Shown one piece after another: positions 6,224-11,704 of a stretch of DNA of 11,704 nucleotides. Under the pieces are notes generated by a model, which saw nothing but the letters and a program-made list of their open reading frames with translations, had not been told where the DNA came from and searched no databases. This stretch comes from an uncultured Lachnospiraceae bacterium (lineage in GTDB: Bacteria > Bacillota > Clostridia > Lachnospirales > Lachnospiraceae): contig USSP01000027.1 of NCBI GenBank assembly GCA_900557385.1, forward strand, positions 1 through 11,704, read 5' to 3'. A program made the translations under genes and the position numbers. Positions within the stretch are counted from its first letter, which is position 1. Each line of letters begins with the position of its first letter.

Positions 6224-8626
6224 TTATCCCATTACTACCTTAACCTGGTGACTGGTTCCAGCTGCCTGTGCGGGAATCTTGTCTACTTTCTGTCCATCCA
6301 GGTAAAGTTCTTTCACACCCTTCATTACTCCGTCCGGATTTACGAACTCGATCTCATAAGTAGCCCCTCTCCACTTACGAACTGCCGAAAACTCTTTCCA
6401 ATCTGCAGGTACACAGGGATCCAGCAGTAAGTAATCAAACTGCGGGCGGATACCCATCATGTAACGTGTAGCAGAGAAATAAGCCCAGCCACCGCTACCG
6501 GTCATGAACGGATGACGTGCACGGCCGAATCCGGTATGGTCACGACCCATGATGAACTGGCAGTAGGAATACGGCTCAGACTCACGAATCTCGATCTTAT
6601 CATTCTGATAATAAGGACACAGTGCATTGTAGAACTTCATGGCGCGATCGCCACGACCCAGAACACACTCTGCTGCCCATGCCCAGGGATTGGGATGAGA
6701 GAAGATTGCTCCATTCTCTTTCAGTCCGGGATATACACGGGTAATGAATCCGATATCCATATCACGCTTCGTATAAGAAGGTGCATTCAACAGGATACCA
6801 TACTCGGTGAACAGGTACTTATCTACGCTGTCCATAGCCATACGGCCTTTATCCGGATCAGCTGCTCCGGAAAGCACTGCCCATGTGTTGGACTCCAGAT
6901 GTACCTTACCCTCTTCATCCTCGCTGGTACCGATCTTCTTACCATGTTTGGTGACACCGCGGATAAACCACTCCTTGTCCCAAAGCTTATCGTTACATAC
7001 ACCATGTACTTTTTTCTGCATAGCGGTATATTTCTCAACATCTTCAGTGCGTCCGAGATAATTTGCCAGATCCAGGAAATGGCTGATTGCCCAGTAGTGG
7101 AGGAAAGATACCATGGCACTTTCACCACCGCCCAGGTTCAGGCAGTCATTCCAGTCAGCACGTAAGCCTTTGCAAATGCCGGAAGCGCCAACCTGTTCTG
7201 CAGAGAAGTCAAGAATCTTCTTCATATGCTCATAAACGGTACCTTCGCCGCCTTCTGCATATCCGACTACTTCATCAACGAAGTCCATTTCACCGGTTTC
7301 CTTCAGATATTCAATAATAGAAGGAACCAACCAGAGAGCATCGTCGGAGCAGGCGTCCTCTAAGCCGTGTACCACATCCTTGCGATTCATGCCGGGGATA
7401 ACGGTAGGAGACTTAAACTCTTCTTCCTCTTTCTTCTTTTCTTTCTCCGGTGCAAACCACTCCGGCTGGAACAGATGGATTCCATAGCCCTGGCTGGTCA
7501 GACCGCGAAGCAGTTCAACGATTCTCTGTTTACATTTCGCAGGATTGGAATGAGGAATGGTCATTGCATCCTGTGCTGTGTCACGATAACCCAGTCCGGT
7601 ACGTCCGCCTACCTCAATGAAGGAAGCGAAACGGGAGAACATGACATTGACCTCGGACTGATACAGGGTCCACAGGTTGATCATGGTGTTCATTCCTTCG
7701 TTGGGAGTCTTGATCTGCAAACGGGACAGCTTGTCATCCCAGTATGCTGCCAGCTGTGCGTATGCGGCATCTACTGCTGCCAGATCGGAATACTTGGCAC
7801 GGATTTCCTTACCTGCTTCTCTGTTGCCTTCACCCAACATAAATACCAGACGAACTTCCTCGCCGGGTTTCAGAACCAGATCTTTCTGTAAGGTACCGCA
7901 GTGGTTATTTCCTAATTCATGAGAGCCGGTACATTTACCCTGTTCCACGATGATCGGGTTGTCCTCTGTACGGTAAGGTCCGATGAATTTATCACGTAAA
8001 CAATCGAATCCGTCAGGCTCAAAGTTGGATGTGAAATACTGGTATCCGCCATCTTCGTAGAACAGATCATACTCGATGATGCCATCTTCATAAGAGGAAC
8101 CGGCACAGTATAAACTCATCTGGAAGTTCTGGTTATCACTTGCAATACTGTGATAAGAGAATTCACAATAAGAAAATACCTGAATGTGACGTTCTTGATC
8201 TGTTGTATTTTTTACTTTAACATCCCATAATTCAACGGGATCATCCATAGGTACGCAGAGCTTCTGGGAAGCCTGAATTCCTTTATACTCACACTCATAG
8301 ACAGAGTAGCTCATGCCGTGACGGCAGGTATATTTTGCCTGGTCTAACGGTTTGCCTACCGGCTGCCAGGAAATGGAGAAGTAATCTCCGTCATCTGCAT
8401 CACGCAGATATACATAATGTCCGGGACGATCCATAGGAATGGCGTTGCCGCGGAAGCGAGTCACACGATGATATTCCGGTGACTGATAGAACATGTAGCC
8501 GCCTGCTGTGTGGTTCACAACTACACACATATCCTTTACGCCCAGATAGTTGGTCCAGGATACGGGCAGGTCAATCTTGTCGATAACATATTCTCTGTGT
8601 TCATTGTCAAAATGTCCGTATTGCAT
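6224..8626 (-). CDS. GH94 beta-glycoside phosphorylase, N,N'-diacetylchitobiose phosphorylase-like
   Basis: This 800-aa cytoplasmic enzyme would split a beta-linked disaccharide with inorganic phosphate, giving an alpha-sugar 1-phosphate plus the free sugar and saving one ATP. The N-terminal beta-sandwich starts with MQYGHFDNEHREYVI. The (alpha/alpha)6 domain contains GGRTGLGYRDTAQDA (341-355) and the proposed general acid Asp491 in RADWNDCLNLGGGES. From memory these match Vibrio chitobiose phosphorylase (catalytic Asp492) better than Clostridium cellobiose phosphorylase, which has a different segment around GMGFRDSNQD. The family is certain; the chitobiose preference is an inference. A charged low-complexity insert (EKEKKKEEEEF) lies at about 394-404. 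The start ATG (8624-8626) has AAGGGGG at 8632-8638. It is the first gene of the operon with the mutase. Cellobiose or another beta-glucoside remains possible. Confidence 0.93.
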   Translation of the reverse strand: MQYGHFDNEHREYVIDKIDLPVSWTNYLGVKDMCVVVNHTAGGYMFYQSPEYHRVTRFRGNAIPMDRPGHYVYLRDADDGDYFSISWQPVGKPLDQAKYTCRHGMSYSVYECEYKGIQASQKLCVPMDDPVELWDVKVKNTTDQERHIQVFSYCEFSYHSIASDNQNFQMSLYCAGSSYEDGIIEYDLFYEDGGYQYFTSNFEPDGFDCLRDKFIGPYRTEDNPIIVEQGKCTGSHELGNNHCGTLQKDLVLKPGEEVRLVFMLGEGNREAGKEIRAKYSDLAAVDAAYAQLAAYWDDKLSRLQIKTPNEGMNTMINLWTLYQSEVNVMFSRFASFIEVGGRTGLGYRDTAQDAMTIPHSNPAKCKQRIVELLRGLTSQGYGIHLFQPEWFAPEKEKKKEEEEFKSPTVIPGMNRKDVVHGLEDACSDDALWLVPSIIEYLKETGEMDFVDEVVGYAEGGEGTVYEHMKKILDFSAEQVGASGICKGLRADWNDCLNLGGGESAMVSFLHYWAISHFLDLANYLGRTEDVEKYTAMQKKVHGVCNDKLWDKEWFIRGVTKHGKKIGTSEDEEGKVHLESNTWAVLSGAADPDKGRMAMDSVDKYLFTEYGILLNAPSYTKRDMDIGFITRVYPGLKENGAIFSHPNPWAWAAECVLGRGDRAMKFYNALCPYYQNDKIEIRESEPYSYCQFIMGRDHTGFGRARHPFMTGSGGWAYFSATRYMMGIRPQFDYLLLDPCVPADWKEFSAVRKWRGATYEIEFVNPDGVMKGVKELYLDGQKVDKIPAQAAGTSHQVKVVMG

Positions 8627-8631
8627 ATGTA

Positions 8632-8729
8632 CCCCCTTAGTGTACTTTTTTAGTTTCTAGTCTGAGTATAATTTTCATGGGGGTTAATTGGTATTGTTAA
8701 GGATGGCAAAATTTGTTTTATATTGCTAA
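8632..8729 (-). promoter_or_regulatory. Promoter region of the GH94-mutase operon, with candidate activator repeats
   Basis: A TATACT -10 box lies on the minus strand at 8665-8670, with the AAGGGGG ribosome site at 8632-8638. No good -35 box stands at the right distance; the best position (8688-8693) reads TACCAA. Further upstream TTAACAATA (8692-8700) and TTAGCAATA (8721-8729) form a 9-bp direct repeat with one mismatch, 29 bp apart. A TTAAC pair also occurs at 8683-8687 and 8696-8700. A weak -35 with direct repeats behind it is what an activator-dependent promoter looks like, and the AraC-type regulator in this locus is a candidate. This is inference. Confidence 0.5.
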
Positions 8730-8808
8730 CTATTCTTGGTTATGATTCAACGTTGTGCAAAAACAAAGCGTTCAGGGACAGCAAATCGACTATGTGTGGC
8801 AAAGGGCA

Positions 8809-8934
8809 CTTTCCTGCGCTTGCAGCTTGCACTTCTGCGTTGGCAATTTGTGCGCTTCTGTGTTGGCAGTTCGCGCTTCTGCGTTAGCAACTTGCGCGCT
8901 TCTGTGTTGGCAGCTCGCGAAATTCTGCGTTATG
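8809..8934. repeat. Degenerate tandem repeat, about six 23-bp units
   Basis: Units begin near 8809, 8832, 8855, 8876, 8899 and 8922, so the spacing is 23, 23, 21, 23 and 23 bp. The shared core is CTTCTGYGTTGGCA, followed by a GC-rich RYTYGCG-like tail; the first and last units are more diverged. Because 23 is not a multiple of 3, the reading frame rotates between units, and no frame has a ribosome site or a plausible protein. The array lies between the GH94 promoter and the hairpin repeats. It is noncoding by these signs; its role is unknown. Confidence 0.8.
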
Positions 8935-9073
8935 TAAACCAGATGGGCAAAGTGCCGAAAATGGTACATTTTTGCCCAATTCAATATGAAAAGTAGGGAT
9001 TGAAAGGCTCTGATTCTTATATTATGTAAACCATTTGGGCATATAGCTGGATTTGCATTTTTTATGCCCAATT
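8931..9073. repeat. Two diverged copies of a ~50-bp element with a TGGGCA/TGCCCA stem
   Basis: Copy 1 spans about 8931-8981 and copy 2 about 9023-9073, exactly 92 bp apart. Both open with TATGTAAACC, three bases later have TGGGCA, and close with TGCCCAATT. The stems are TGGGCAAA/TTTGCCCA (8944-8951 with 8971-8978) and TGGGCATA/TATGCCCA (9036-9043 with 9063-9070), both with a 19-nt spacer. At stem position 7 the pair changes from A-T to T-A, keeping the pairing. Copy 1 can add an inner stem GTGCC/GGTAC with one G-T pair. The loops differ in sequence. This looks like a structured repeated element, not chance similarity. Confidence 0.75.
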
Positions 9074-9087
9074 TTCTGTTTAAAAAA

Positions 9088-9123
9088 TGGGCAAAAGTAT
9101 GGGGGATCATTTTTATTTGCCCG
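9088..9123. repeat. Third TGGGCA inverted repeat
   Basis: TGGGCAAA (9088-9095) faces TTTGCCCG (9116-9123) across a 20-nt spacer: seven Watson-Crick pairs plus a terminal T-G. Its left arm can instead pair with the right arm of the preceding element (TGCCCA at 9065-9070) through an A/T-rich stem, giving two alternative folds. No T-run follows on either strand. Confidence 0.6.
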
Positions 9124-9175
9124 TAAAGGCTTGTCAGAGATTGAAAAAGAAAAGATTTTATCTCAATTTAAGATG

Positions 9176-9220
9176 TGCCATGGGCAAATATTAGAATCGT
9201 AGAAGTATTTGCCCACGGCA
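9176..9220 (-). terminator. Long hairpin 14 nt after the pyrophosphatase gene, fourth TGGGCA inverted repeat
   Basis: TGGGCAAATA (9181-9190) and TATTTGCCCA (9206-9215) are perfect complements across 15 nt. Outside them TGCC (9176-9179) pairs with GGCA (9217-9220) after one mismatch, giving 14 pairs in a 15-position stem. It begins 14 nt beyond the pyrophosphatase stop, where a transcript end or 3'-stabilising structure is expected. The bases after it on the minus strand are CATCTTAAATTG, with no real U-tract, so calling it an intrinsic terminator is weak. It shares the TGGGCA arm with the three other hairpins nearby. Confidence 0.45.
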
Positions 9221-9234
9221 GGATTTGAAAGTTT

Positions 9235-10884
9235 TTACTGTTGCAGAACAGTCATAATCGCAGGGATCAGCTGCTTCTTACGGGAAACTACGCCCTTGAG
9301 AATGAAACTGTTGCCATCCGGCTCCACGCCCATGGCATCCCGGATCAGTTCCTGTGCATCACCGCCCACATAGAGTAGTTCCGTAGATTCCTGCACAATA
9401 TCGGTCAGCATAAAGAAGAGCATCTGTAAGCCACTTTGATTTAACTGCTCTTCCATATAAGGATACAGGCGCTGTTTCAATTCCACCAGTTCCTCCTGGT
9501 TCATGGAATTGACCTGTCCTACGCCAAACGTAATATCGTTCATGGCGAAGGTCTTGAAATCCTGTTCAAAGATCTCTGCGGTTTCCTTACTGCTTAAGTT
9601 GCTTCCGGCACGGAACATGTCTCCTGCCAGTTCTTCCACATTGATTCCGGCAATCTTGGCCAGTTCCTCTGCCGCAGCCTTATCCACCGCAGTACAGGTA
9701 GGAGAACGATACATCAGCGTATCTGAAATGATGGCACAGCATAAGAGGGTTGCCGTCTGCTTATCCAGTTCGATTCCTGCCTCCTGATACATCTGGTATA
9801 CAATGGTTGCCGTACAGCCCAGGGGCTGATTGCGGAAAAAGACCGGAGAAATGGTTTCCACACTGCGCAGTCTGTGATGATCAATGATTTCCAGGATCTC
9901 TGCATTCTCGATGCCGTCCACTGCCTGGGATTTCTCATTATGGTCTACCATGATTACCTGTTTCCGGGCGCTGTTTAATAAATTCCGGCGGGAAATCATG
10001 CCCACGTAGCTGCCGTCATGTCCCAGAATTGGGAAATCCCGGTATCTTTTCTTCGCCATGACTTCCTTAATCTGATCGGTGAAGTCATCCATATGGAAGG
10101 TAGTCAGTCCATTCCGTTTCATAAAATAACTGATGGGCATACTCTGGTTCATCAGGCGCGCTACGGTGTAGGTATCGTGAGGTGTACTAATGATGACGCA
10201 GTTTCGCTCTTCTGCCAATTTCTTGATGGTCATGGAGACAGAGGCGCCCTCACAGACAATAATGCAGTCCGCATTCATCTCGATGGCACAAAGCTGGGAT
10301 TCATAACGGTTTCCCAGAATCACCAGGTCATGGGGTTCTATATAGTTTTCCATAAGATCAGGATTGGCAGCTGCAATCAGTACCTTGCCCTGGGTAAAGT
10401 ATTCCTCCGGGTCACCCACGATCATCTCTGCTTCCAATGTTTCGATGATATTCCGGTATTTGGTATGGGCATTGGACAGGATTCTGCTGTCGTAACCTTC
10501 CATATAAGATTTCGTGATATCTCCGATATTGATAAGACCAATTAGGAAATTATTCTCATCTGTGATAGGAAGGGTTACTACGTTGAGGTCTTTCATCAGC
10601 GTCCAAGCCTTTTTCAGGGAAATATGCTCTGATACCCCCGGCGTCTCCCGGATCTCAATATCCCGCACCTGGGTTCCCACATCCTTGAGAAAAACCGGAG
10701 GCGTGATGCCGAACCGTTCTACAATATACTGGGTTTCTTCATTCAGATTGCCTGCTCTTGCAGCAATATAGTCTTCGCCGGTAAGACGGCGTTTTAAATC
10801 AGCGTAAGCCAATGCGGAACAGATGGAATCTGTGTCCGGATTTTTATGCCCGATGACGAATACGGGTCTTTTACGTTCACTCAT
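9235..10884 (-). CDS. Manganese-dependent family II inorganic pyrophosphatase with CBS-DRTGG regulatory insert
   Basis: This 549-aa cytoplasmic enzyme hydrolyses pyrophosphate to two phosphates. It has the DHH-superfamily catalytic motifs: GHKNPDTDS (His13, Asp17, Asp19), VDHN (Asp314-His315), IIDHH (Asp335-His337), SDT (Asp388), and SRKK at 534-537 in the C-terminal DHHA2 domain. Plain family II enzymes are about 310 aa; the extra ~240 residues are a CBS motif (about 72-125), a DRTGG domain (about 135-245) and a second CBS motif (about 250-305). In characterised clostridial relatives this insert binds adenine nucleotides and diadenosine polyphosphates to control activity. The ATG at 10882-10884 has AGGAG at 10893-10897, 8 nt upstream. 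It appears to be transcribed alone and has no evident tie to the sugar locus. Confidence 0.95.
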   Translation of the reverse strand: MSERKRPVFVIGHKNPDTDSICSALAYADLKRRLTGEDYIAARAGNLNEETQYIVERFGITPPVFLKDVGTQVRDIEIRETPGVSEHISLKKAWTLMKDLNVVTLPITDENNFLIGLINIGDITKSYMEGYDSRILSNAHTKYRNIIETLEAEMIVGDPEEYFTQGKVLIAAANPDLMENYIEPHDLVILGNRYESQLCAIEMNADCIIVCEGASVSMTIKKLAEERNCVIISTPHDTYTVARLMNQSMPISYFMKRNGLTTFHMDDFTDQIKEVMAKKRYRDFPILGHDGSYVGMISRRNLLNSARKQVIMVDHNEKSQAVDGIENAEILEIIDHHRLRSVETISPVFFRNQPLGCTATIVYQMYQEAGIELDKQTATLLCCAIISDTLMYRSPTCTAVDKAAAEELAKIAGINVEELAGDMFRAGSNLSSKETAEIFEQDFKTFAMNDITFGVGQVNSMNQEELVELKQRLYPYMEEQLNQSGLQMLFFMLTDIVQESTELLYVGGDAQELIRDAMGVEPDGNSFILKGVVSRKKQLIPAIMTVLQQ

Positions 10885-10915
10885 GAGATTTGCTCCTCTC
10901 TGTCAGTATGGTACG

Positions 10916-10942
10916 AGTATAGCACAATCTGCCTGGGTGCAA
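10916..10942 (-). promoter_or_regulatory. Promoter of the pyrophosphatase gene
   Basis: On the minus strand TATACT (10916-10921) is preceded by TGC, giving an extended -10 box. The -35 box is poor; the best candidate is TTGCAC at 10937-10942 with a short 15-bp spacer. It lies between the toxin stop and the pyrophosphatase start, so the enzyme need not depend on the toxin-antitoxin promoter. Confidence 0.55.
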
Positions 10943-10992
10943 AAGGAAAATCATACTCTCCTCTGCAACTCACCGGGCACAGTTATACCCTG

Positions 10993-11301
10993 TTAATCAT
11001 ACTCAAAAATCCCCTGCAAAGCATCCGAAACATTCATAATCATATCATAAGAAACATAATCAACCTTACTGCAATTTCTGACAGAAGGATCAATCAGCTT
11101 CAGTTGCTCACAAATCACAGTTCCGGTGCCCTGCTTTTTCCCTATAACCGGAATATGAAGGGGACCATCCGGGTAACCTTCCAGCACCGGACAGACATGA
11201 AATGCCTGCGTTGCCTTTATAAAAGCATTTTTACTGACAATGATAAACTTATTCGCATAACCGGATATTTTGATAACATCTCCTTGTGCAAAATCATTCA
11301 T
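10993..11301 (-). CDS. PemK/MazF-like toxin
   Basis: This 102-aa protein has the MazF/PemK layout. It begins QGDVIKISG, continues with a KFIIVSKN strand and a HVCPVL strand, then TVICEQLKLIDP (the conserved EQ-LxLID segment), and ends with a helix SDALQGIFEYD. MazF proteins are usually sequence-specific mRNA endonucleases. Two features differ from standard MazF. The loop after strand 1 is very short, and the VRP arginine and CPIT/AAIT threonine used for catalysis in Bacillus MazF read NKF and CPVL here. It may belong to a divergent PemK subfamily with other catalytic residues, or be inactive. The start ATG overlaps the antitoxin stop (ATGA), so translation is coupled. Family assignment is fairly secure; the activity is not. 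Confidence 0.8.
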   Translation of the reverse strand: MNDFAQGDVIKISGYANKFIIVSKNAFIKATQAFHVCPVLEGYPDGPLHIPVIGKKQGTGTVICEQLKLIDPSVRNCSKVDYVSYDMIMNVSDALQGIFEYD

Positions 11302-11468
11302 AACATTTCCCTTCCCACGGGTTCTCCCCAGTCAAAATCACATAAAGAAATCTCTCCATTATATTCCGCGACCCGTTCTTCAAAACTTTTATGTTTAAAG
11401 GGTTTTTTCAGGATAATTGCGTTGTCTTCAATATCCAGCTGCAAAACATCGCTTACCGTAACGCTCAC
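11298..11468 (-). CDS. MazE-like antitoxin, short form (GTG start)
   Basis: This 56-aa protein is encoded directly before the toxin. Its C-terminal half resembles MazE antitoxins: KKPFKHKSFEERVAEYNGE followed by the diagnostic DFDWGEPVGREML tail, which wraps around the toxin dimer in MazE. The N-terminus SVTVSDVLQLDIEDNAIILK matches only the second half of the AbrB-type swapped-hairpin domain. The first ~25 residues of normal MazE, with the KWGNS/RIP DNA-contact region, are absent. The GTG at 11466-11468 has AAGGAGG at 11477-11483 with an 8-nt spacer and sits just after a strong promoter. Upstream bases in all frames are promoter sequence and do not encode the missing part. Either the protein is a working short antitoxin, or it is a truncation rescued by a new start. 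Confidence 0.8.
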   Translation of the reverse strand: MSVTVSDVLQLDIEDNAIILKKPFKHKSFEERVAEYNGEISLCDFDWGEPVGREML

Positions 11469-11476
11469 AACAAGCA

Positions 11477-11529
11477 CCTCCTTGTCATTAATTATGCATT
11501 AGTATAACCAAGCCTTCTTAAGATGTCAA
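11477..11529 (-). promoter_or_regulatory. Near-consensus promoter and RBS of the toxin-antitoxin pair
   Basis: On the minus strand TTGACA (11524-11529) and TATACT (11501-11506) are separated by 17 bp, which is 11 of 12 consensus positions. The strong AAGGAGG site at 11477-11483 follows about 18 nt later. The transcript leader would be about 25-30 nt. Confidence 0.8.
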
Positions 11530-11587
11530 ATTATGCTTGCAGAATAAATGGAAAATTATAAAAATTACAGAAATTTAAATCAAATTT

Positions 11588-11629
11588 TGTACTATGTACA
11601 TTGAAGCGCTTTTGCGCATACCTTATAAT
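11588..11629 (+). promoter_or_regulatory. Promoter with operator-like palindromes for the right-edge gene
   Basis: TTGAAG (11601-11606), a 17-bp spacer, and TATAAT (11624-11629) form a plus-strand promoter, divergent from the toxin-antitoxin promoter. TGTAC-TAT-GTACA (11588-11600), a perfect 5-bp-arm palindrome, directly abuts the -35 box. AAGCGCTT (11604-11611) spans its end and resembles the centre of LacI/CcpA-family operators; against the full cre consensus it matches only in part. Carbon-source control is an inference. Confidence 0.6.
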
Positions 11630-11690
11630 TTTGCCAAGCAATCCGCAAGGGAATTGTTCAAAATAGACAAATTTTTGGAGGTGCTTTTTT

Positions 11691-11704
11691 ATGAAAAAAC
11701 TAAC
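11691..11704 (+). CDS. Start of a plus-strand gene, cut by the window edge
   Basis: ATG at 11691 follows a GGAGGTG ribosome site (11677-11683) at a 7-nt spacing, and a promoter about 60 nt upstream. Only MKKL and part of the next codon are visible. Such a start is common for exported proteins, but nothing can be said of the product. Confidence 0.7.

Larger units (their letters stand above)
8627..9234. other. 608-bp region without a credible gene
   Basis: From the GH94 start codon to the pyrophosphatase stop no frame has a ribosome site joined to a protein-like product. The region holds, from left to right, the GH94 promoter (to about 8729), the 23-bp tandem array, two copies of the ~50-bp hairpin element, a third hairpin, an A/T-rich stretch at 9124-9175 with a minor GAGAT/ATCTC inverted repeat (9137-9141 and 9160-9164), and the long hairpin at 9176-9220. 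Confidence 0.75.

Noticed and set aside
8809..8934. CRISPR array
   Set aside because: Units are contiguous and degenerate with no unique spacers, and no cas gene is in the window.
8736..8996. Plus-strand open frame and the minus-strand frame 8790-9110 across the repeat island
   Set aside because: Their repetitive protein sequence follows from the 23-bp tandem array, the frame rotates between units, and neither start has a Shine-Dalgarno site.
8931..9220. Insertion sequence or MITE with terminal inverted repeats
   Set aside because: There are several internal hairpins instead of one outer pair of ends, no flanking target duplication was seen, and no transposase fragment is present.
11469..11560. 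Missing N-terminal half of the antitoxin in another frame (frameshift)
   Set aside because: All three minus-strand frames here are A/T-rich promoter sequence with stops, and none encodes a KWGNS/RIP-like segment.

Overview
The window looks like chromosomal DNA from an anaerobic gut-type Firmicute, most likely a Lachnospiraceae-like clostridium. The grounds are AGGAGG-type ribosome binding sites, sigma-A style TTGACA/TATAAT promoters, moderate GC, a YesN/YesM-type two-component system with an LplB-type sugar permease, a GH94 phosphorylase, and a CBS-domain family II pyrophosphatase. The species cannot be fixed from the sequence alone. Every complete gene is on the minus strand. Only the first codons of one gene at the right edge lie on the plus strand.

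Read in the direction of transcription (right to left), the layout is as follows. (1) 11691-11704: the first four codons of a plus-strand gene, preceded by a promoter with operator-like palindromes. (2) 11468-10993: a compact MazE/MazF-like toxin-antitoxin pair with a near-consensus promoter. The antitoxin is only 56 aa and lacks the first strands of the AbrB fold. (3) 10884-9235: a 549-aa CBS/DRTGG-regulated Mn-dependent pyrophosphatase. (4) 9234-8627: about 600 bp without a credible gene, carrying four TGGGCA/TGCCCA hairpins and a degenerate 23-bp tandem repeat. (5) 8626-4779: a two-gene operon of a GH94 phosphorylase that resembles N,N'-diacetylchitobiose phosphorylase and a phosphohexomutase. 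(6) 4677-911: a response regulator, sensor kinase and solute-binding lipoprotein, each overlapping the next. (7) 722-1: an LplB-type permease cut off by the window edge.

Regions 5 to 7 read as one carbohydrate-use locus. A beta-linked disaccharide would be sensed by the kinase, possibly helped by the co-translated binding protein, and imported by the ABC transporter that starts at 722. Inside the cell the GH94 enzyme would split it with phosphate to a sugar 1-phosphate, and the mutase would convert that to the 6-phosphate. Whether the sugar is chitobiose-like or cellobiose-like cannot be settled here, although the GH94 motifs favour the chitobiose phosphorylase clade.

The least explained parts are the hairpin and tandem-repeat island at 8809-9220 and the shortened antitoxin with its catalytically divergent MazF-like partner.
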